A stretch of DNA of 64,000 nucleotides, from assembly GCF_017573505.1 (NCBI RefSeq), contig NZ_JAGEOJ010000007.1:124001-188000 (forward strand), read 5' to 3'. The position numbers were made by a program, and so were the translations under genes. Of the stretch, positions 43,481-52,084 are shown piece after piece. The DNA is from Actinomadura barringtoniae. Its GTDB lineage: Bacteria > Actinomycetota > Actinomycetes > Streptosporangiales > Streptosporangiaceae. The notes under the pieces are model-generated. The model was not told the origin of the DNA, did no database searches, and was given only the letters and a program-made list of their open reading frames with translations. The number at the start of each line of letters is the position of its first letter. Position 1 is the stretch's first letter.

Positions 43481-44248
43481 ATGGGCACCTACCTCATCAC
43501 CGGCGCGACCGGCGGCATCGGCAAGGCGGTCGCCGAACTCCTCCGCGAGCGCGGCCACGACCTGATCCTCACCGGCCGTTCCGCCGAACGCCTCGCGACG
43601 CTGACCAAGGACCTCGGCACCGGCGCGCACGCCCGCACGCAGGTGTTCATGATGGATCAGAACGGCGAGGCCGGCGCGGTCCGTACGACCAACGCGCCGC
43701 GCGCCTCGGTCTCCACCCTCACGCTGGACCTCATGGAGCCGCGCCGCCTGGAGGCCGCGCTGGCCGAGACGGGCCTGCCCACCACCCTCGACGGCGTGAT
43801 CCACGCGGCGGGCATCGTCGATCTCGGCCCCGTCGCCGAGCAGGACGCCGACCACTGGATCGACCAGCTGATGGTCAACCTCGTCTCGGCCGCCGAGCTG
43901 ACCCGCATCCTGCTGCCCGCCCTGCGCGGCGCCCGCGGCCACATCGTCTTCGTGAACTCGACCGCCGGTCTGCAGGCCAACCCCAACTGGTCGGCGTACG
44001 CGGCCAGCAAGTTCGGCCTGCGCGCTCTGGCCGACTCGCTGCGCGCCGAGGAGCTCGAACTGCGCGTCACGACGGTCTACCCGGGCCGTACGGCCACCGA
44101 GATGCAGCGCAAGGTCCGCGCCCAGGAGGGCCAGCCGTACGACCCGAGCGACTTCGCCGACCCGGTCACCGTGGCCCGCGTCCTGGTAGGCACCCTGGAG
44201 ACCCCCAGCGACGCCGTGGTGGCCGACGTAACCGTCCGCCCCCACTAG
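43481..44248 (+). CDS. short-chain dehydrogenase/reductase
   Basis: 255 residues. NAD(P)-binding GATGGIGK near the N-terminus, the Ser of the active site in VNSTAG and YAASK (Tyr near 174). An inserted polar segment of about 25 residues (GAHARTQVFMMDQNGEAGAV) after the second strand is unusual. SD AGGAG before ATG. Substrate unknown. Confidence 0.87.
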   Translation: MGTYLITGATGGIGKAVAELLRERGHDLILTGRSAERLATLTKDLGTGAHARTQVFMMDQNGEAGAVRTTNAPRASVSTLTLDLMEPRRLEAALAETGLPTTLDGVIHAAGIVDLGPVAEQDADHWIDQLMVNLVSAAELTRILLPALRGARGHIVFVNSTAGLQANPNWSAYAASKFGLRALADSLRAEELELRVTTVYPGRTATEMQRKVRAQEGQPYDPSDFADPVTVARVLVGTLETPSDAVVADVTVRPH

Positions 44249-44350
44249 CTCGCGCTGGCCCCCACTGGCCCGCGCCAGTCCGCGCTGGCCCCCACTAGCC
44301 CGCGCCGGCCCGCGCTAGTCCGAGATGTCCGCGCGCTAGTCGGAGATGTA
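44239..44350. repeat. tandem repeats joining two convergent stop codons
   Basis: 30-bp units (CGCGCTGGCCCCCACTGGCC plus 10 bases) at 44251 and 44281, then two diverged ~20-bp units ending GAGATGT. The array covers the stop of the SDR gene and the stop of the opposite gene at 44336. Confidence 0.75.
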
Positions 44351-45157
44351 GGCGATCAGCCAGTGGCCGTTGTCGCCCTTGCGCAGGGTGAGGGTGGAGC
44401 TGACGAGCGTGCCGTACGCGGGGTCCCGCAGCGCGATGACCACGCGCGCCTCCTGCTCCGCCTTGGACCGCACGCTGATCTTCGCCTTCCGCATGGCGGC
44501 CCGCTTCTCCCCGGTGACCCCTTCCTGGGAGAGCGCCGCGATTCCCGCGTCGGAGTCGCAGTGGCTGAGAAGGCGCAGCTGGTCCGAGAGGTACGAGCAG
44601 GCCTCGCGGTAGTCGTTGTCCGCGACCGCATTGGCGTACGACCGCACAACGCTCTCAGGGGTGTCGTCGTCGCCTGAGGTAAGCGAGTAGAGGAGCACCC
44701 CGGCCGCCGCGACCAGAACGACCACCCCCGCTACGACCGCGGCCTTGACCTCCCGGGCAAGCCCCTTCCTTGCCCTGGGCGGCACTGCGGCCCCTGGCGG
44801 CTCACCGGGCGGCTGTCCGGCGTTCAGCTGCGTGCCCTCAAGAGCCCGCGTGACCATGTGGAGTTCATGCGCGAGCCCTGCGTCCGCATCCAGCTTCTCC
44901 GCCAGGTCGTTCGCCACCTGATGTTGCAGGGCGGGATCCTGCGGATCGTTCTGGAGCGCGTTCACGACCTTGTCGCCGAGCACCCGCCGCGCGATCGAGA
45001 CGAGCGCGTCCGCGGGGGAGCCGCCCCCGCCGCGTTCGCCGCGTTCGCCACCCTCCGCCGCCGCTGTCGCCGCCATCGCCGCCGCCGTCGCCGACGGGTC
45101 GGTGAAGCGGTTGACCAGCGCCGTGGTGACAGCGGCCGCGAGGTTGGGATGCGCCAT
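44336..45157 (-). CDS. single-pass membrane protein with NTF2-like outside domain
   Basis: 273 residues from ATG 45157. The N-terminal ~130 residues are cytoplasmic and helical (LVSIARRVLGDKVVNALQND), followed by one TM helix (about 141-163) and an outside domain of about 110 residues with ESVVRSYANAVADNDYREACSYLSD, a pattern of DUF4878/NTF2-like lipoprotein domains. Function unknown. Confidence 0.6.
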   Translation of the reverse strand: MAHPNLAAAVTTALVNRFTDPSATAAAMAATAAAEGGERGERGGGGSPADALVSIARRVLGDKVVNALQNDPQDPALQHQVANDLAEKLDADAGLAHELHMVTRALEGTQLNAGQPPGEPPGAAVPPRARKGLAREVKAAVVAGVVVLVAAAGVLLYSLTSGDDDTPESVVRSYANAVADNDYREACSYLSDQLRLLSHCDSDAGIAALSQEGVTGEKRAAMRKAKISVRSKAEQEARVVIALRDPAYGTLVSSTLTLRKGDNGHWLIAYISD

Positions 45158-45235
45158 GAACCGCACTATGTATCAGCGCGACGAAAACGGGGTCAACAAA
45201 CGGTCGACCCTTATCGGCCCGGCGGGCGGTATCGG

Positions 45236-45850
45236 TCAGGTGCCTTCCATCGCGCGGCGGCGCAGGAACCAGGAGGCGATCACACCGCCGATGAGCCCGA
45301 ACAGGTGCCCCTGCCAGGAGATGCCCGGGTCGTTCGGCACCACGCCGACGATGATCCCGCCGTACAGCACCACGACGACCAGGGCGATCACGATGTCGAG
45401 GATGCGCCGCTCGAAGATCCCCCGCCCCAGCAGGTAGCCGAAGTACCCGAAGATCAGGATGCTCGACCCCAGCGTGTTGGCCGAGCTGGTGAACCAGACG
45501 CCCAGCCCGCCCACCACGATGATGATCAGCGTGGCGGCCAGGAACTTGGCGATCCCCCGGGCCGCCGCGAGGAAGCCCAGGATGAGGAACGGGATCGTGT
45601 TGCCCATCAGGTGGTCGAACCCGGCGTGCATGAACGGCGCGGTGAAGATGTCGGGCAGGTCGTTCACGTCGTGCGGCTGGATGCCGTAGGAGTCCAGCCG
45701 CCCGTTCAGCCCGTAGTCGATGAACTCGAGCATCCACATGATCGCGGTCATCGAGCCGACCAGCGCGAACGCCGAGACGGCGCGCATGCCGTGCTCGGCC
45801 AGTCCTTCGGACCGCTGCTTCTTCTCGGGGACCAAGGGGTCGTAGCTCAT
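45236..45850 (-). CDS. rhomboid-family intramembrane serine protease
   Basis: 204 residues from ATG 45850. Six TM helices; APFMHAGFDHLMGN is the conserved loop/TM2 motif, the Ser is in LGSSILIFGYFGYLLGRG, and the catalytic His in SWQGHLFGLIGG. The Ser motif reads GSSI rather than GASG, a mild departure. It likely cuts membrane proteins within or near the bilayer. Confidence 0.85.
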   Translation of the reverse strand: MSYDPLVPEKKQRSEGLAEHGMRAVSAFALVGSMTAIMWMLEFIDYGLNGRLDSYGIQPHDVNDLPDIFTAPFMHAGFDHLMGNTIPFLILGFLAAARGIAKFLAATLIIIVVGGLGVWFTSSANTLGSSILIFGYFGYLLGRGIFERRILDIVIALVVVVLYGGIIVGVVPNDPGISWQGHLFGLIGGVIASWFLRRRAMEGT

Positions 45851-45973
45851 GACGCCACCGTATGTGTGGGGGACCCTGCCGTCACCAGGTTGAACGTCCA
45901 GGATCCCGGCCAGGTGCCCGGTCGCGCCCGTCACACTGGCGAATCCCATTCGGTTTCGGCCATATTGGGCCAC

Positions 45974-46906
45974 ATGCGTGCAGTGGTGTGTGAGGAACTC
46001 GGGTCAGTAGCGGTACGAGACGTCAAGCCGGTGGAGGCAGGCCCCGGCCAAGTCGTCATCACGGTGGAAGCGGCAGGCGTCAACTACGTGGACGGCCTCT
46101 TCGTCCAAGGCAAGTACCAGATCAAGCCCCCGCTCCCCTTCGTTCCGGGCTACGAGGTCGCAGGCACGATCGCCTCCACCGGAGAACGAGTCCTAGCCAC
46201 CTGCGGCCTGGGCGGCTTCGCCAGCCAAGTAGTAGTCCCCGAACACGCTGCGGTCCCCATCCCGGACCAACTGGACGCCGTCAGGGCCGCCACGTTCACC
46301 CAGAGCTACTCCACAGGCCTCTTCGCCCTCCGCAACCGAGGCGACCTCCAGCCCGGCGAAACGGTCCTGGTCCTGGGCGCAGGCGGCGGCGTAGGCCTGG
46401 CAGCCGTCCAAACAGCCAAGGCCCTAGGAGCCAGAGTCCTGGCAGCCGCCTCATCTCTCCCCAAACGCGAAGCAGCCCTAGCAGCCGGCGCAGACTTCGC
46501 CTTGGACACCGCAGAAGACATCAAAACCGCCGCCCGCGAATGGTCGGACGGCGGCGTGGACGTGGTCTACGACCCCATCGGCGGCGCCCTGGCAGACCCA
46601 GCCCTCAGGGCCCTCCGCGAATTCGGTCGCTACCTGGTCATCGGCTTCGCCTCGGGCACGATTCCCTCCCTGCCCCTCAACCAGGTCCTGCTGCGCAACA
46701 GAACCGTGGTCGGCGTCGACTGGGGCGCATGGTCAATGTCACACCCCCTGGACCAACGAGCCCTTCTAGAGGAACTCCTGGCCCTGGTGGCCACCGGCAA
46801 ACTCAACCCGATAGCCCCTCGCACCGAACCCCTGGAAGCAGCCGCCCAAGTAATGGACGACCTGCTCAACCGCCGGGTCGTGGGCAAGGTGGCCCTGATC
46901 CCCTAA
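45974..46906 (+). CDS. quinone oxidoreductase-like MDR enzyme
   Basis: 310 residues of the zinc-independent medium-chain dehydrogenase/reductase group: AAGVNYVDGLFVQGKYQIKP at the N-terminus, NADPH motif LGAGGGVGLAAVQTAK, and no structural-zinc Cys cluster. It probably reduces quinones or enals with NADPH. Its last bases overlap the convergent WhiB gene. Its codon use is a little less GC-rich at third positions than its neighbours. Confidence 0.88.
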   Translation: MRAVVCEELGSVAVRDVKPVEAGPGQVVITVEAAGVNYVDGLFVQGKYQIKPPLPFVPGYEVAGTIASTGERVLATCGLGGFASQVVVPEHAAVPIPDQLDAVRAATFTQSYSTGLFALRNRGDLQPGETVLVLGAGGGVGLAAVQTAKALGARVLAAASSLPKREAALAAGADFALDTAEDIKTAAREWSDGGVDVVYDPIGGALADPALRALREFGRYLVIGFASGTIPSLPLNQVLLRNRTVVGVDWGAWSMSHPLDQRALLEELLALVATGKLNPIAPRTEPLEAAAQVMDDLLNRRVVGKVALIP

Positions 46907-47217
46907 GCGGCCGAAGCGGTCTCGTGCTCGTCCCGTACCGAAATAACAGGCAGACGGTGCCGCACAGGAGCCTCCGGCGAACGACGCAGGTGGCGGCGCT
47001 CCTCAGGAGTCGTTCCACCCCAGACACCATCCGGCTCCCCGACCCGCAACGCCCAAGTGAGGCAGTCAGAGACAACCGGACAATTCGCACAGATGGCCTT
47101 GGCCTCCGCCTGCTGCTCCTGCAGCAGCTCGGCCGAGTAACCAATAGGGAAGAACAGATCAGGATCGGCGCCACGGCAGATGGCGTGGTCGGTCCAGTGC
47201 TCTTCGGTGTTGAACAT
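46903..47217 (-). CDS. WhiB-like iron-sulfur transcription factor
   Basis: 104 residues from ATG 47217, after GGGAG. Four Cys (one in AICRG, three in AICANCPVVSDC) ligate a 4Fe-4S cluster; GVWGGTTPEERR is the WhiB turn motif followed by a basic DNA-binding tail. These factors bind the principal sigma factor and control development or stress genes. Twin palindromes lie just upstream. Confidence 0.92.
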   Translation of the reverse strand: MFNTEEHWTDHAICRGADPDLFFPIGYSAELLQEQQAEAKAICANCPVVSDCLTWALRVGEPDGVWGGTTPEERRHLRRSPEAPVRHRLPVISVRDEHETASAA

Positions 47218-47275
47218 GGCATCTCCCTGCGGGGACGCAGAGCGTCGAACGGGGGCGGGATGTTGTCCACTCAAC

Positions 47276-47300
47276 GTAGTACTACAACCCGTAGTACTAC
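47276..47300. promoter_or_regulatory. two identical 10-bp palindromes between divergent whiB and GNAT genes
   Basis: GTAGTACTAC occurs at 47276-47285 and 47291-47300, 15 bases apart. Both copies are perfect. This looks like a paired operator, for example for a GntR-type repressor, placed to affect both promoters. Confidence 0.65.
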
Positions 47301-47340
47301 AAGCCGATGTGACTTATAAGACCGAACGTCCGGATAGCCT

Positions 47341-47823
47341 GTGCGCGTGCGCCCAGCTCAAGACGTCACGTTCCGCCCAGCGACGCGGAACGACCTGCCC
47401 GAAATCGTCCGCATGTTGGCGGACGATCCCCTAGGCGTGACCCGCGAGACCCCCGGCGAGGTCATCCCCGACGCCTACTGGCGGGCCTTCGAGGCGATCG
47501 AGAACGACCCCAACAACGCCGTCATCGTCGCCGTGATCGACGGCAAGATCGCCGGCACCCTCCAGCTCACCTACATCCCCGGCCTCACCTACACCGGCGG
47601 CGAACGAGCCCAGATCGAGGGCGTCCGCGTAACTTCCGACCGCCGCGGCCACGGCATCGGCCAGGCAATGATCAACTGGGCCGTCGAACAGGCCCAGTCC
47701 CGAGGCTGCCGCGTCGTCCAGCTCACCACCGACCGCCAACGCCCCGAGTCGATCCGCTTCTACCAAAAGATCGGCTTCCGCCCCTCCCACATGGGCATGA
47801 AGTACCACCTCAAAGCCGACTGA
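47341..47823 (+). CDS. GNAT-family N-acetyltransferase
   Basis: 160 residues. Acetyl-CoA motif RRGHGIGQAMINWA, and FYQKIGFRPS near the end. GTG 47341 has no SD and follows a GATAGC-like -10 by only a few bases, so the mRNA may be leaderless. Substrate unknown. It converges with the XRE gene, six bases apart. Confidence 0.87.
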   Translation: MRVRPAQDVTFRPATRNDLPEIVRMLADDPLGVTRETPGEVIPDAYWRAFEAIENDPNNAVIVAVIDGKIAGTLQLTYIPGLTYTGGERAQIEGVRVTSDRRGHGIGQAMINWAVEQAQSRGCRVVQLTTDRQRPESIRFYQKIGFRPSHMGMKYHLKAD

Positions 47824-47829
47824 CACCGC

Positions 47830-49023
47830 TCAGGCGCCGCCATCCGCGCGGCAAAGCTCACGGTAGGCCTCACGCAACCCGGCCGCCTCGGGGACGTTCA
47901 ACGCCTCCACAGCGTTGATGACCTCTGTCGCACGCCAGTAGTTCGACGGCACAAGACGGCCGCTCGTCACGGCCTCCAACGCCGTGTGGGCTGCCTCATC
48001 CGGCTGATCGGCAGCCACCAACGCCAGAGCCAGATCGAGCCGCGCCGAGGCGGCCCTCCGCGGCCGCGCCGGCCCACTGACCGGCCGTTCCAACCTCGCC
48101 AGCAGGCCCCGCGCGTACGGCTCAGCAGCAGGATCACCAACCCACGAGAGCGTGGTCGCGGTATAGGCATCGCTCTTGGCCGGGTCATAGCGGAAGTGAT
48201 GCTCAGGCCGGTCGGGCGTTTCGAGCGGCTCGACCAGCCTCTCCACACGCCCCAGAGCGTCGCGAGTCTCGCGGCCCGCGCCCAGCCTGGCCCATGCCCT
48301 CCCCTCCTGCGCCGTGGCCTGGATGTGCGCAGACCCGTTCTTTGGCGCGACCGTCTGCGCCCCCCGCGAGAGCGTGATCGCACGCTTGTGGTCGCCGTCC
48401 GTCACCAGCTGCCACGCCTGCGTTTCCAACGTCCAGGCGAGGATCTCCAAGTGCCCGGCGTGCTCGGCCAACTGCGCGGCCGTCTTCAGGCGCGCAGCGG
48501 CAGCAGAACGCCGCCCAAGATCGACATCACATGTGGCGGCCAACAAGGACAGCCACCCGCCAACGACCGTCAACCGCCGCCGCTCGGCCGACGTCATCCG
48601 CACGTCCATGAGCCGGGCGACGTACGCCAGGTGCCCACGGGTGCGGGCCAGCAGTTCCGCCGGTGCCGAACGCGGATAAGCCGAGGCCAGATCGTCCACC
48701 GCCGCCTCAAGCGCGGCCATCGTCTCCTCACCCACGTCGCTCGCCGCGACCCGGCGCGCCAGCTCCACGGCCTCCAACTCCTCGCTCGGCGCCAACTCTC
48801 CACCTTGCGCCATCCGGCCGTCCGGCGACCGTCTCAGCAGGACGAGAGCCCCCTCCGCCCCGAGAAGCCCATCGAGCCGTTCAGCAAGCCGGGCCGAGGG
48901 GTTCTTCAGACCATTACAGATCTTGCTCAGGTGACCCGCATCGCAGGGGACCATCTCGGCCAGCCCACGCAGGCTCACACCACGCTCGCCCATCAACGAC
49001 CGAAGCTTCTCGCCGAACGTCAT
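47830..49023 (-). CDS. XRE regulator with TPR-like C-terminal region
   Basis: 397 residues from ATG 49023. N-terminal HTH (about 1-60, VSLRGLAEMVPCDAGHLSKI) followed by ~300 residues of helical repeats, the common actinobacterial large XRE/TPR regulator. It is divergent from two small overlapping genes, the usual company of such regulators, which may be its targets. Confidence 0.82.
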   Translation of the reverse strand: MTFGEKLRSLMGERGVSLRGLAEMVPCDAGHLSKICNGLKNPSARLAERLDGLLGAEGALVLLRRSPDGRMAQGGELAPSEELEAVELARRVAASDVGEETMAALEAAVDDLASAYPRSAPAELLARTRGHLAYVARLMDVRMTSAERRRLTVVGGWLSLLAATCDVDLGRRSAAAARLKTAAQLAEHAGHLEILAWTLETQAWQLVTDGDHKRAITLSRGAQTVAPKNGSAHIQATAQEGRAWARLGAGRETRDALGRVERLVEPLETPDRPEHHFRYDPAKSDAYTATTLSWVGDPAAEPYARGLLARLERPVSGPARPRRAASARLDLALALVAADQPDEAAHTALEAVTSGRLVPSNYWRATEVINAVEALNVPEAAGLREAYRELCRADGGA

Positions 49024-49160
49024 CGCCCACCCACTTCTCCCGGTCTGTCCCGGTCTGAGCGTTGCCCACACCTTGTGGACAACAAGGCAACGCTTCAACC
49101 GTAGTCGTCACTGCGCTGGTCTGGAGTTGTCAATGTTTCGACACACATTGGAGGCCACGG

Positions 49161-49358
49161 GTGCAGACCACCGCGCAGATAAAGGAGGAACTCCGGCGCG
49201 AGTTCCCCGGGTGGTCCATCATTCGGAGCGTGCCGGTGGGCAGGTGGTGGGCGACGCGCGGGCCGAAAGGCGACGCGCTTGTGCAGCCCGGCACGTCCTG
49301 CCTCGAAGCGGACACCCCCGAAGAGCTGCGAGCCCAGCTACGCCAGGTGGCCGGGTGA
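49161..49358 (+). CDS. small hypothetical protein next to XRE gene
   Basis: 65 residues from GTG 49161, with GGAGG well spaced. An Arg/Trp-rich middle (SVPVGRWWATRGPKGDALVQ) and helical ends. Its stop overlaps the next start (GTGA). No family recognised. Confidence 0.6.
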   Translation: MQTTAQIKEELRREFPGWSIIRSVPVGRWWATRGPKGDALVQPGTSCLEADTPEELRAQLRQVAG

Positions 49359-49573
49359 ACGGTCCCCGCGACTGGCAGATCGACGTCTACGGCGACGGCG
49401 ACAGCTACATCGCCGTAGACCACGAAAGCGGCGACACGGTCGGCGCCTTCGTCAACGAGGGCGGCGGCTGGTGGCGGGTCCGCATGCCCTCAGGCACCGT
49501 CCGAGGAATGTGGGTCCGCCCCGGCACCGACGAGCCCTGGCGCGAAATCGTCCACCGCATGATCGGCGCCTAA
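49355..49573 (+). CDS. small hypothetical protein coupled to the previous gene
   Basis: 72 residues, GTG start inside the GTGA overlap. Acidic and aromatic (IDVYGDGDSYIAVDHESGD, GGGWWRVRMPSGTVRGMW). It reads as a small beta domain. Function unknown; probably co-expressed with the upstream gene. Confidence 0.6.
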   Translation: MNGPRDWQIDVYGDGDSYIAVDHESGDTVGAFVNEGGGWWRVRMPSGTVRGMWVRPGTDEPWREIVHRMIGA

Positions 49574-49954
49574 GGACCTGGAGCAGGTGCGCGGGCGGCG
49601 CCCAATGCCGTCCTCACCGCACGATGCGGTCTGAGCCCATCAGCCCTGAGGAAATGTACCGAACGTAAAGCCGGTCGAGATCGCTCCTGGCATCGTCGTG
49701 TACTCCAGCGATCACGACCCCTATGAACGCCCCATCCCCGCTGCCCTGGTCTCTCTGGTCATCGAGGTTGTGTCGCCGTCCACCAAGCGCAAGGACCGCC
49801 GAACGCAGCCGGCTCTCTACGCAGATGCCGGAATCCGGCACTAGACGGACCAGTCCGCGCCGGCGTTCGCCGTCCGCGAGCGCTGACAGCCCCGCAGCAA
49901 GGGCACGTTTAGAGTCAGGTCCGTGTGCACCGCACGCAACCCGCCTAGCCTCGC
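49574..49954. other. gap holding an Uma2 relic
   Basis: Apart from the pseudogene fragment at 49650-49844, nothing with coding character is visible between the small genes and the MFS gene. Confidence 0.5.
49650..49844 (+). pseudogene. Uma2-family endonuclease fragment
   Basis: This frame reads from a stop to TAG 49842-49844 without any start codon and encodes about 62 residues ending LVIEVVSPSTKRKDRR then ALYADAGIRH. This is the conserved core of Uma2/DUF820 proteins (LVVEVVSPSS...LYAEAGIPHYW). Both the N-terminal half and the part after the His are missing, so this is a decayed remnant. Confidence 0.75.
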
Positions 49955-51277
49955 TCAGCGCGCTTCCTTCAGCCCATCTTCGACCGCATTGTCGATGGCG
50001 CGACCCTGAGAGTTGGGCGTTCGACGATGCCTTGTGGCAGCGAGGAGCGAGCGGCGTAGCCGCCGCTTGGCCAAGGTTCGGAAGCTGCTGCCGAAGTAGC
50101 GGTTCTGGCTTCGGGTCATGATCGTGCGGTCGGCTAGGACCAGGAGGAGGCCTAGGGCGCTTAGGGCGGTCATGGCTACTGCGAGCATGTGCAGGTGGTG
50201 GTCGGTGACGCGGGTGTGGAACGCGGCGGAGATGAGGGCGGACGAGGCGATCGAGCCTAGGAAGCCGAACGTGCGGAACAGGCCTGACGCGGTGCCTAGC
50301 TGGTCGGCCTGGGTGTAGAGCGCGGTCTGGTTCGCGCTGGTGGTGGTGCCCAGCGTGATGCCGAAGACCACGGTGATGGCGACGATCCAGATGGTTGGTG
50401 CGCCGGTTGTGAGCATCAGAACGCTGGCTGAGCCGGCCAGGCAGGTGATGGCTGAGATCAGGAGCGGGCCGCGGATCAGGTTGCGCTTGGAGATGGGGCG
50501 GGCGATCACGGCTGAGACTGCGCTCATGGGCAGTAGGAGCAGGCCTGCTTCCTTGGCTGACATGCCGCGCGCCACTTGGAGCCACTGGGTGAGGCCGTAC
50601 AGGACCGTGTAGATGCACACGCAGGCCACGGCGAACCGCAGGTAGGTGCGCATGAGTGGCGGGTTGGTGCGCGGCAGGCGGATCTTGAGTTCCAGGCGTG
50701 TTCTTGCGGGGTCGGCTGGGATCCAGCTGTGGACCATGGCCAGGGTCGCGAGGGCGACGGGGACGTTGATGAGGAACGTCGTGCGCCAGCCCCAGGCGTC
50801 GACCAGGACGCCGCCGATCGGGAGGCCCAGGGCCGCGGTGGCGGCACCGGCGATCATGAGGCCGCCGAGGACTCCGCCTGGTGGCGCGTCCAGGCCAGCG
50901 GTTTTGGCGCGACGGCGGACGAGGAGCATCGCTGAGGGGTAGACCGCCGAGCTTCCCGTTCCGATAAGGACGCGCGCCACGATCAGGGTGGTCAGATTCT
51001 GGCTCAGCCCGCCGACGAGGCCGCCGACCAGGACGATCCACAGACCGGTGATGAAGACACGACGGGGCCCGAACGCCTCCGCCAGCTTGCCGGCTGTCGG
51101 CTGGGCGATCGCGCAGGCCACGTAAAGGGCCGTCACCAGGATCGCTGCCTGGCCGACTGAGACGTGGACCGCGGCCGCGATCGGCACCAGGGCTGTCGCG
51201 ATGAGCGAGGTGTTGACCGCGTTGATCGCCGAGCCGGTGAGCAGCGGGATGACGAAGCGCCGGGGGAACGCCTTCAC
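49955..51277 (-). CDS. MFS drug-efflux transporter (DHA2-like)
   Basis: 440 residues with about 12-14 TM helices. Motif-A-like GKLAEAFGPRRVFITG after TM2 and motif C-like GLPIGGVLVDAWGWRTTFLINVP in TM5/6. GTG 51277 overlaps the MarR stop (GTGA), so it is co-expressed with that repressor, which suggests inducible drug or metabolite export. Substrate unknown. Confidence 0.9.
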   Translation of the reverse strand: MKAFPRRFVIPLLTGSAINAVNTSLIATALVPIAAAVHVSVGQAAILVTALYVACAIAQPTAGKLAEAFGPRRVFITGLWIVLVGGLVGGLSQNLTTLIVARVLIGTGSSAVYPSAMLLVRRRAKTAGLDAPPGGVLGGLMIAGAATAALGLPIGGVLVDAWGWRTTFLINVPVALATLAMVHSWIPADPARTRLELKIRLPRTNPPLMRTYLRFAVACVCIYTVLYGLTQWLQVARGMSAKEAGLLLLPMSAVSAVIARPISKRNLIRGPLLISAITCLAGSASVLMLTTGAPTIWIVAITVVFGITLGTTTSANQTALYTQADQLGTASGLFRTFGFLGSIASSALISAAFHTRVTDHHLHMLAVAMTALSALGLLLVLADRTIMTRSQNRYFGSSFRTLAKRRLRRSLLAATRHRRTPNSQGRAIDNAVEDGLKEAR

Positions 51278-51711
51278 AGGTTCTCGGCCAGCCGTTCCAC
51301 GAGTGGCACCGCCGCCATCAGGGTCTTCAACTCGGCCGACGTGAACCCGCCGACGACGAGCGCCTTCTCCAGCTGCTCGGCACGGGCGGTACGCCGTTCC
51401 GCCAGTGCACGGGCGCCTTCGGCCGTCAGCGACATCACGATCCGGCGGCCGTCGGAAGGGTCAGGGGCACGCTCCACCAGGTCCCGCTTCTCGAGGCTCG
51501 CGAGCGTCAGCCCCATCGCCTGCGGCGTGATCTGCTCGGCCCTCGCCAGGTCGCTCGTGGTGGACGAGCCCGCGCGATCAAGACGGGAGAGCGCCGACAC
51601 CTCGGGCAGCGTGAGCTCGCCCGTGAGCGGCTGCCTGAGCCTCCGTACGAACAGCCCCAGGCTCGCCTGCAGTTGGGATGCGACCGCCCCCACGTCAAGG
51701 TCATCAGGCAT
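51274..51711 (-). CDS. MarR-family regulator
   Basis: 145 residues with a winged HTH: LTLPEVSALSRLDRAGSSTTSDLARAEQITPQAMGLTLASLEKRDLVERAPDPSDGRR is the family core (in pieces: recognition helix QAMGLTLASLEKR, wing DPSDGRR). It likely represses itself and the coupled MFS gene until a ligand binds. No SD before ATG 51711; possibly leaderless. Confidence 0.9.
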   Translation of the reverse strand: MPDDLDVGAVASQLQASLGLFVRRLRQPLTGELTLPEVSALSRLDRAGSSTTSDLARAEQITPQAMGLTLASLEKRDLVERAPDPSDGRRIVMSLTAEGARALAERRTARAEQLEKALVVGGFTSAELKTLMAAVPLVERLAENL

Positions 51712-51717
51712 GATGAG

Positions 51718-51729
51718 AAAGCTAGCTTT
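51718..51729. promoter_or_regulatory. MarR operator candidate
   Basis: AAAGCTAGCTTT is a perfect 12-bp palindrome seven bases before the MarR start. Two further AGCTTT half-sites follow at about 51738 and 51752. Confidence 0.65.
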
Positions 51730-51821
51730 AACAAGTCAGCTTTTCAAGCCAGCTTTCATAGTTGGCCGAGAGATCGGGCTGATCCAGTGGGGAGGCTCTG
51801 GCCTCCGACTGGATGCCAGAC

Positions 51822-51951
51822 ATGACCGCATTGCAGGTGGCATCCCAACTGCCCGACATCGCCACGCTCCGCGACGTCTGCCGTCCCATGCGCAACGGGT
51901 CCGGCGACGAGTACTCGATCGTCTTCTCTAAGGCCAATCGTCTTCTCTAAG
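51822..51951 (+). pseudogene. truncated relic of a conserved actinobacterial protein
   Basis: About 42 residues: MTALQVASQLPDIATLRDVC joined to MRNGSGDEYSIVFS, then a stop within the repeats. From memory, intact relatives have an aromatic segment of some 30-40 residues between these two blocks and continue well past them, so this copy would carry an internal deletion and a lost C-terminus. No function is known for the family. Confidence 0.5.
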
Positions 51952-51975
51952 GCCAATCGTCTTCTCTAAGGCCAG
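51919..51975. repeat. three exact 19-bp tandem repeats
   Basis: ATCGTCTTCTCTAAGGCCA is repeated without change at 51919, 51938 and 51957. The second copy supplies the stop codon of the relic frame. Confidence 0.95.
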
Positions 51976-52084
51976 CGGCATCATCCCGGGGGTGCGAGGC
52001 GGGGGCTTGGGCAGAGCTTGAGGGGTTTGTTGCCGGGGCGTGGGGCGGGGCTGCATAGCGTGGGCCGGATGTGGGGGGTCTGCT

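Larger units (their letters stand above)
51712..52084. other. gap with MarR operator, gene relic and repeats
   Basis: It contains the MarR promoter with its palindrome, a short relic of a conserved actinobacterial protein and three 19-bp repeats. No intact gene is seen. Confidence 0.6.

Noticed and set aside
41228..44245. 1005-codon minus-strand frame
   Set aside because: Antisense to spo0M, the beta-helix gene and the SDR gene, all of which have clear motifs.
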